Source: Pseudomonas brassicacearum (GTDB lineage Bacteria > Pseudomonadota > Gammaproteobacteria > Pseudomonadales > Pseudomonadaceae). From it: a stretch of DNA of 64,000 nucleotides. The notes beneath the pieces are model-generated. The model did not search any database and had not been told where the DNA came from. It was given only the letters and a program-made list of their open reading frames with translations. Positions 58,775 to 64,000 of this stretch are shown one piece after another (within the stretch, counting starts at the first letter, position 1; each line of letters starts with the position of its first letter). The stretch is taken from positions 6,324,001 to 6,388,000 of the forward strand of contig NZ_CP045701.2 in assembly GCF_009601685.2 (NCBI RefSeq). The letters are read 5' to 3'. A program made the position numbers and the translations under genes.

Positions 58775-60172
58775 ATGAACACCCCAGCCGCAATCGCCCC
58801 GATCTTCCCTGAAAGCATCTTCCGCGCCTACGACATCCGTGGCGTGGTACCGGAAACCCTCACCGCCGAAACCGCCTACTGGATCGGTCGCGCCATTGGC
58901 TCCCAGAGCCTGGCCCAGGGTGAACCGAATGTGTGCGTCGGCCGTGATGGCCGTTTGTCGGGCCCTGAGCTGGTCGAACAACTGATCAAAGGCGTTGCCG
59001 ACAGCGGCTGCCACGTCAGCGACGTAGGCCTGGTGCCGACCCCGGCGCTGTACTACGCCGCCAACGTGTTGGCCGGCAAGTCCGGGGTGATGCTCACCGG
59101 CAGCCACAACCCGTCGAACTACAACGGCTTCAAGATCGTCATCGCCGGCGACACCCTCGCCAACGAGCAGATCCAGGCCCTGCACACCCGCCTCAAGACC
59201 AACGACCTGAGCAGCGGCCAGGGCAGCGTGACCAAGGTCGATATCCTCGAGCGCTACAACGACGAGATCGTCAAGGACGTGAAACTCGCCCGACGCCTGA
59301 AAGTGGTGGTCGATTGCGGCAACGGCGCGGCTGGCGTGATCGCCCCACAACTGATCGAAGCCCTGAACTGCGAAGTCATCCCGCTGTTCTGCGACGTGGA
59401 CGGCAACTTCCCCAACCACCACCCGGACCCGGGCAAGCTGGAAAACCTCGAAGACCTGATCGCCAAGGTCAAGGAAACCAACGCCGACCTGGGCCTGGCC
59501 TTCGACGGCGACGGCGACCGCGTGGGCGTGGTGACCAATACCGGCAGCGTGGTGTTCCCCGACCGCCTGCTGATGCTGTTCGCCAAGGACGTGGTGGCGC
59601 GTAACCCGGATGCCGAAATCATCTTCGACGTCAAATGCACCCGTCGCCTGGTGCCGCTGATCAAGGAATACGGTGGCCGTCCATTGATGTGGAAAACCGG
59701 TCATTCGTTGATCAAGAAGAAAATGAAACAGAGCGGCGCCCTGCTGGCCGGCGAAATGAGCGGCCACATCTTCTTCAAGGAACGCTGGTTCGGTTTTGAC
59801 GACGGCATCTACAGCGCCGCGCGCCTGCTGGAAATCCTCAGCAAGGAGAAATCCACGGCCGAAGAGCTGTTCGCAACCTTCCCGAACGATATTTCTACGC
59901 CAGAAATCAATATCCATGTGACCGAAGAGAGCAAATTCAGCATCATTGATGCACTGCACGACGCTCAATGGGGCGAAGGCGCCGAACTGACCACCATCGA
60001 TGGTGTGCGGGTCGACTATCCCCATGGCTGGGGCCTGGTTCGCGCATCCAACACCACACCGGTGCTGGTACTGCGTTTCGAGGCCGACAACGAGGCCGAG
60101 TTGCAGCGCATCAAGGATGTGTTCCACACCCAACTCAAACGTGTTGCACCTGATCTCCAACTACCGTTTTGA
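58775..60172 (+). CDS. algC: Phosphomannomutase/phosphoglucomutase AlgC
   Basis: AlgC supplies mannose-1-P and glucose-1-P for alginate, LPS and rhamnolipids. The 465-residue enzyme has catalytic phosphoserine S110 in TGSHNPSNYNGFK, metal loop DGDGD at 244-248, sugar-specificity loop GEMSGHIFF and phosphate-binding RASNTTPVLVLRFEA. In P. aeruginosa AlgR controls algC; the 258-bp upstream region has no convincing AlgR site by eye. argB follows by 28 bp. Confidence 0.96.
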   Translation: MNTPAAIAPIFPESIFRAYDIRGVVPETLTAETAYWIGRAIGSQSLAQGEPNVCVGRDGRLSGPELVEQLIKGVADSGCHVSDVGLVPTPALYYAANVLAGKSGVMLTGSHNPSNYNGFKIVIAGDTLANEQIQALHTRLKTNDLSSGQGSVTKVDILERYNDEIVKDVKLARRLKVVVDCGNGAAGVIAPQLIEALNCEVIPLFCDVDGNFPNHHPDPGKLENLEDLIAKVKETNADLGLAFDGDGDRVGVVTNTGSVVFPDRLLMLFAKDVVARNPDAEIIFDVKCTRRLVPLIKEYGGRPLMWKTGHSLIKKKMKQSGALLAGEMSGHIFFKERWFGFDDGIYSAARLLEILSKEKSTAEELFATFPNDISTPEINIHVTEESKFSIIDALHDAQWGEGAELTTIDGVRVDYPHGWGLVRASNTTPVLVLRFEADNEAELQRIKDVFHTQLKRVAPDLQLPF

Positions 60173-60200
60173 TTTTTTTCAAGCACCACCGGAGCCCTGA

Positions 60201-61106
<906 letters not shown>

Positions 61107-61118
61107 GCGACACCTATA

Positions 61119-61158
61119 AAAAAGACCCCGCTCAACCTGGTTGGGCGGGGTCTTTTTT
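61119..61158 (+). terminator. Rho-independent terminator after argB
   Basis: The stem AAAAGACCCCGC / GCGGGGTCTTTT with a long loop and T-tract lies 12 bp past the argB stop. Confidence 0.92.
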
Positions 61159-61184
61159 ACACCTCTTTTTCAGATGATGCTTTT

Positions 61185-61318
61185 GTGGCGAGGGAGCTGC
61201 CGCCGCGTCTTCGACGCTGCGCTGTCGCGCAGTGAACTGGTCTTGTGGCGAGGGGATTTATCCCCGCTGCGCAGCCCAGCGGGGCGGTGCGACGTTTCGC
61301 TAAATCCCCTCGCCACAC
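61185..61318. repeat. REP of the TTGTGGCGAGGG family
   Basis: The strongest hairpin has arms TGTGGCGAGGGGATTT (61245-61260) and AAATCCCCTCGCCACA (61303-61318), with an inner ATCCCCGCTG / CAGCGGGG stem. A second left copy TTGTGGCGAGGGAGCT starts at 61184. This is a distinct REP family from the GTGGGAGC and TGTAGGAGCTG families. Confidence 0.8.
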
Positions 61319-61399
61319 GGGAATAGCGGTCCAACTGAGCCACATTGCAGCTTGTTGAAAAGTACTTCAAAAACATGGGGTTGTAATTTGTTCCATGAG

Positions 61400-61537
61400 A
61401 GCTTGCTCCCGCTGGGCTTTTGTAGGAGCTGGCGAAGCCTGCGATCTTTTGATCTTTCGCTTGGGATTCAAGTGGCCGGGGAAAGATCGCAGCCTCGTTG
61501 CACTCGACAGCTCCTACAGGCCCAGCGGGAGCAAGCT
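61400..61537. repeat. Nested REP: a TGTAGGAGCTG element inside another REP palindrome
   Basis: Outer 18-bp arms AGCTTGCTCCCGCTGGGC (61400-61417) and the exact inverse (61520-61537) enclose inner arms TGTAGGAGCTG (61421-61431) and CAGCTCCTACA (61508-61518). Only three bases and one base separate inner from outer arms. The inner element carries the AAGCCTGCGATC / GATCGCAGCC core of its family. Confidence 0.85.
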
Positions 61538-61569
61538 CCCTCGCCACAAGATCAAAATCAGCGGGCTTC

Positions 61570-62214
61570 TTAGACGCCGAACTGCGCCCGATAAGCCTCA
61601 ACCGCCGGCAAATGCTGCTTGAGCTGCGGATCGTCGGCCAAAAACTCCAGCACCTGGTTCAGCGACACAATGCTGATCACCGGGATGCCGAAGTCGCGCT
61701 CCACTTCCTGGATCGCCGACAACTCACCGTTACCGCGCTCCTGGCGGTTCAGGGCAATCAGCACGCCAGCGGCCTTGGCGCCTTCCTGGGAACCGATGAT
61801 CTGCATCACTTCACGAATGGCAGTGCCGGCGGTGATGACGTCGTCGATGATCAATACGTCGCCGGTCAGCGGCGCGCCCACCAGGCTACCGCCTTCGCCA
61901 TGGGCCTTGGCTTCCTTGCGGTTGAAGCACCAAGGCAAGTCGCGGCCGTGGTGTTCGGCCAGGGCGACGGCGGTGGTGGCGGCCAGCGGGATGCCTTTGT
62001 AGGCCGGGCCGAACAGCACGTCGAACGGGATGCCACTCTCGACGATGGCTGCCGCATAGAAACGACCCAGTTGCGCCAGGGCGGAACCGGTGTTGAACAG
62101 GCCGGCATTGAAGAAGTACGGGCTGGTGCGCCCGGACTTGAGGGTGAACTCACCGAAGCGCAAAACGCCGCGATCGATGGCAAAGCGAATGAAATCGCGC
62201 TGATACGCCTGCAT
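61570..62214 (-). CDS. pyrE: Orotate phosphoribosyltransferase PyrE
   Basis: PyrE makes OMP from orotate and PRPP in pyrimidine synthesis. The 214-residue protein has [26 protein letters not shown] and the PRPP loop [13 protein letters not shown] near 119-131. The ATG at 62214 gives [12 protein letters not shown]; an ATG five codons upstream is less typical. It diverges from crc, as in P. aeruginosa. Confidence 0.97.
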   Translation of the reverse strand: MQAYQRDFIRFAIDRGVLRFGEFTLKSGRTSPYFFNAGLFNTGSALAQLGRFYAAAIVESGIPFDVLFGPAYKGIPLAATTAVALAEHHGRDLPWCFNRKEAKAHGEGGSLVGAPLTGDVLIIDDVITAGTAIREVMQIIGSQEGAKAAGVLIALNRQERGNGELSAIQEVERDFGIPVISIVSLNQVLEFLADDPQLKQHLPAVEAYRAQFGV

Positions 62215-62297
62215 GAAAAAAAGCCTCAAATACCGCGGATTTAGCTAAATAGGTACACGGCGTGTATCATACACGCACGTGATTTTTGGGGCCATTT

Positions 62298-63077
62298 ATG
62301 CGGATCATCAGTGTGAACGTCAATGGTATTCAGGCTGCAGTCGAGCGTGGTTTGCTCAGTTGGCTGCAAGCACAGAATGCCGACGTCATCTGCCTGCAGG
62401 ACACCCGCGCCTCCGCCTTTGAACTGGACGATGCAGCCTTCCAACTGGATGGTTACTTCCTTTATGCCTGCGATGCCGAAGTCCCCGCCCAGGGTGGCGT
62501 GGCTTTGTACTCGCGGCTGCAACCGAAGGCTGTCATCAACGGTCTCGGTTTCGAGACGGCGGACCGCTACGGGCGCTACCTGCAAGCCGATTTCGACAAG
62601 GTCAGCATCGCGACCTTACTGCTCCCTTCGGGGCAGAACGGCGATGAAGATTTGAATCAGAAATTCAAGTTGATGGACGACTTCGCCCGTTACCTGGATA
62701 AACAGCGGCGCAAACGTCGCGAGTACATCTATTGTGGCTCGCTGTACGTGGCGCAACAGAAGCTGGATATCAAGAACTGGCGCGACAGCCAACAATCTCC
62801 TGGCTTCCTGGCACCGGAACGGGCCTGGATGGACGAGATCATTGGCAACATGGGTTATGTCGACGCCCTGCGTGAAGTCAGCCGTGAAGGTGACCAATAC
62901 AGCTGGTGGCCGGACAACGAACAGGCCGAAATGCTCAACCTCGGTTGGCGTTTCGACTACCAGTTGCTGACGCCTGGGCTGCGCCGTTTCGTACGCAGCG
63001 CCCGCCTGCCGCGTCAGCCACGGTTCTCGCAGCACGCGCCGCTGATCGTGGATTACGACTGGACGTTGACCATCTAA
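62298..63077 (+). CDS. crc: Catabolite repression control protein Crc
   Basis: Crc works with Hfq to repress translation of mRNAs carrying A-rich catabolite-activity motifs. The 259-residue protein has the EEP (endonuclease/exonuclease/phosphatase) fold start MRIISVNVNGIQAAVERGLL, but lacks the catalytic residues of nucleases, as known for Crc. The ATG at 62298 is the family start. A terminator follows at 63095. Confidence 0.97.
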   Translation: MRIISVNVNGIQAAVERGLLSWLQAQNADVICLQDTRASAFELDDAAFQLDGYFLYACDAEVPAQGGVALYSRLQPKAVINGLGFETADRYGRYLQADFDKVSIATLLLPSGQNGDEDLNQKFKLMDDFARYLDKQRRKRREYIYCGSLYVAQQKLDIKNWRDSQQSPGFLAPERAWMDEIIGNMGYVDALREVSREGDQYSWWPDNEQAEMLNLGWRFDYQLLTPGLRRFVRSARLPRQPRFSQHAPLIVDYDWTLTI

Positions 63078-63094
63078 GCACCGTTTGTACCTAC

Positions 63095-63124
63095 AAAAAA
63101 ACCGACAGTGATGTCGGTTTTTTT
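63095..63124 (+). terminator. Rho-independent terminator after crc
   Basis: The stem AAAAAACCGACA / TGTCGGTTTTTT with a GTGA loop is followed by a T-tract. Confidence 0.92.
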
Positions 63125-63142
63125 ATGTCGCTGAAAAACCAC

Positions 63143-63169
63143 TGTGGGAGCAAGCTCGCTCCCACAGGG
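63143..63169. repeat. Single REP hairpin
   Basis: CTGTGGGAGC and GCTCCCACAG are perfect arms around AAGCTC, between crc and the convergent DUF4870 gene. Confidence 0.75.
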
Positions 63170-63187
63170 ACAGGTCTTTACTGGTCG

Positions 63188-63556
63188 TTATTTGACCAAG
63201 CGCCAGGTAAACGGATACCTATACGGCAGCCCTTCATTGGCCTTCACGCCGCCAATAATGGTCAGCACCAGCGCACCGATGGCCACCAGGCCGAACAGGA
63301 AGAAGCCGATCACCACGACCATCAGCAACAGGCAGATCGCCGAGGCAATCGCCACGGTAATCTGGAAGTTCAGCGCTTCCTTGCCCTGGGCATCGATGAA
63401 CGGGTCGGATTCACGCTTGAGCTGCCAGAGCACGAGCGGCCCGATCAGGGTGCCGAACGGAATCCAGATCCCCAACAAGGCGGACAGGTGACAAAACATT
63501 GCCCATTGACGCGCCTCTTTGCTCGGCTGGGGCAGCAGGATTTGCTCATCACTCAT
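63188..63556 (-). CDS. DUF4870 small membrane protein
   Basis: The 122-residue inner-membrane protein has three predicted membrane segments (about 22-42, 62-88 and 90-108). It has the DUF4870 pattern MFCHLSALLG..PFGTLIGPLVLWQLKR and DAQGKEALNFQI. Function is unknown. It lies 31 bp downstream of rph on the same strand and may be cotranscribed with it. Confidence 0.88.
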   Translation of the reverse strand: MSDEQILLPQPSKEARQWAMFCHLSALLGIWIPFGTLIGPLVLWQLKRESDPFIDAQGKEALNFQITVAIASAICLLLMVVVIGFFLFGLVAIGALVLTIIGGVKANEGLPYRYPFTWRLVK

Positions 63557-63587
63557 GACGCTCTCCTTGTCTTGAAACGGGGATCGA

Positions 63588-64000
<413 letters not shown>

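Noticed and set aside
61170..61622. Several ORFs on both strands between argB and pyrE
   Set aside because: All consist of REP sequence, which tends to be open in several frames; not genes.

Overview
The window is about 64 kb of a high-GC Gammaproteobacterial chromosome. Gene content and gene order match the conserved Pseudomonas backbone between hemD and rph (hemD-hemC-algR-argH ... cyaA ... lysA-dapF-xerC ... glnK-amtB ... comM ... rep-xpt ... dadX-dadA ... rpmBG ... coaBC-dut-algC-argB ... pyrE-crc-rph). The many GTGGGAGCGAGCTTGCTC-type REP palindromes between genes suggest the Pseudomonas fluorescens group. These assignments rest on recognising proteins and gene order from memory; no database search was made.

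Layout. 1-4.2 kb: heme synthesis (hemD partial, hemC), the response regulator algR and divergent argH. The sensor gene fimS/algZ, which sits between algR and argH in P. aeruginosa, is missing. 4.3-10.1 kb: a glutathione transferase, two small conserved proteins, class I adenylate cyclase, rnk, and cyaY coupled to a DUF1289 protein. 10.3-14.9 kb: the tightly packed lptM-lysA-dapF-DUF484-xerC-HAD operon. 15-18.6 kb: sutA, a YjbQ-family protein, glnK-amtB with a candidate sigma-54 promoter, and ubiK. 18.9-19.8 kb: an AT-rich, apparently acquired TylF-like methyltransferase gene with an unusual N-terminal module. 20-32.4 kb: comM, a periplasmic DUF4432 protein, a Cache chemoreceptor, a LysR regulator, a MATE pump, a GGDEF/EAL protein, rep and xpt. 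32.4-41.4 kb: a CoA-transferase-family protein, cytochrome c5, and amine/D-alanine catabolism (pauR, dadX, ridA, dadA, dadR and a PuuB-like oxidase). 41.2-47 kb: a DUF1127 gene divergent from a MocR regulator, then a three-gene chaperone-usher operon with no visible tip adhesin. 47.2-52.3 kb: a phospholipase D-family lipoprotein, an MFS transporter, the aldehyde dehydrogenase kauB and a cupin. 52.4-53.5 kb: an internally deleted group II intron lying against the rpmG terminator. 53.5-64 kb: rpmBG, an orphan peptide-binding protein, radC, coaBC-dut, algC, argB, pyrE, crc, a DUF4870 protein and partial rph.

Functional links. kauB, the PuuB-like oxidase, pauR and the nearby cupin form a polyamine-catabolism neighbourhood. 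dadR, dadA, ridA and dadX form a D-/L-alanine unit, where RidA would remove the imine that DadA can release. algR and algC both belong to the alginate/exopolysaccharide system; crc, cyaA and sutA are global regulators. The least conventional features are non-coding: REP palindromes nested inside one another (61.2-61.5 kb), a REP with both arms expanded to three 11-bp units (5.38-5.53 kb), a REP that supplies a gene's stop codon (9.59 kb), and direct repeats between the MocR and DUF1127 genes. I found no CRISPR array, tRNA, rRNA, prophage or recognisable defence system.
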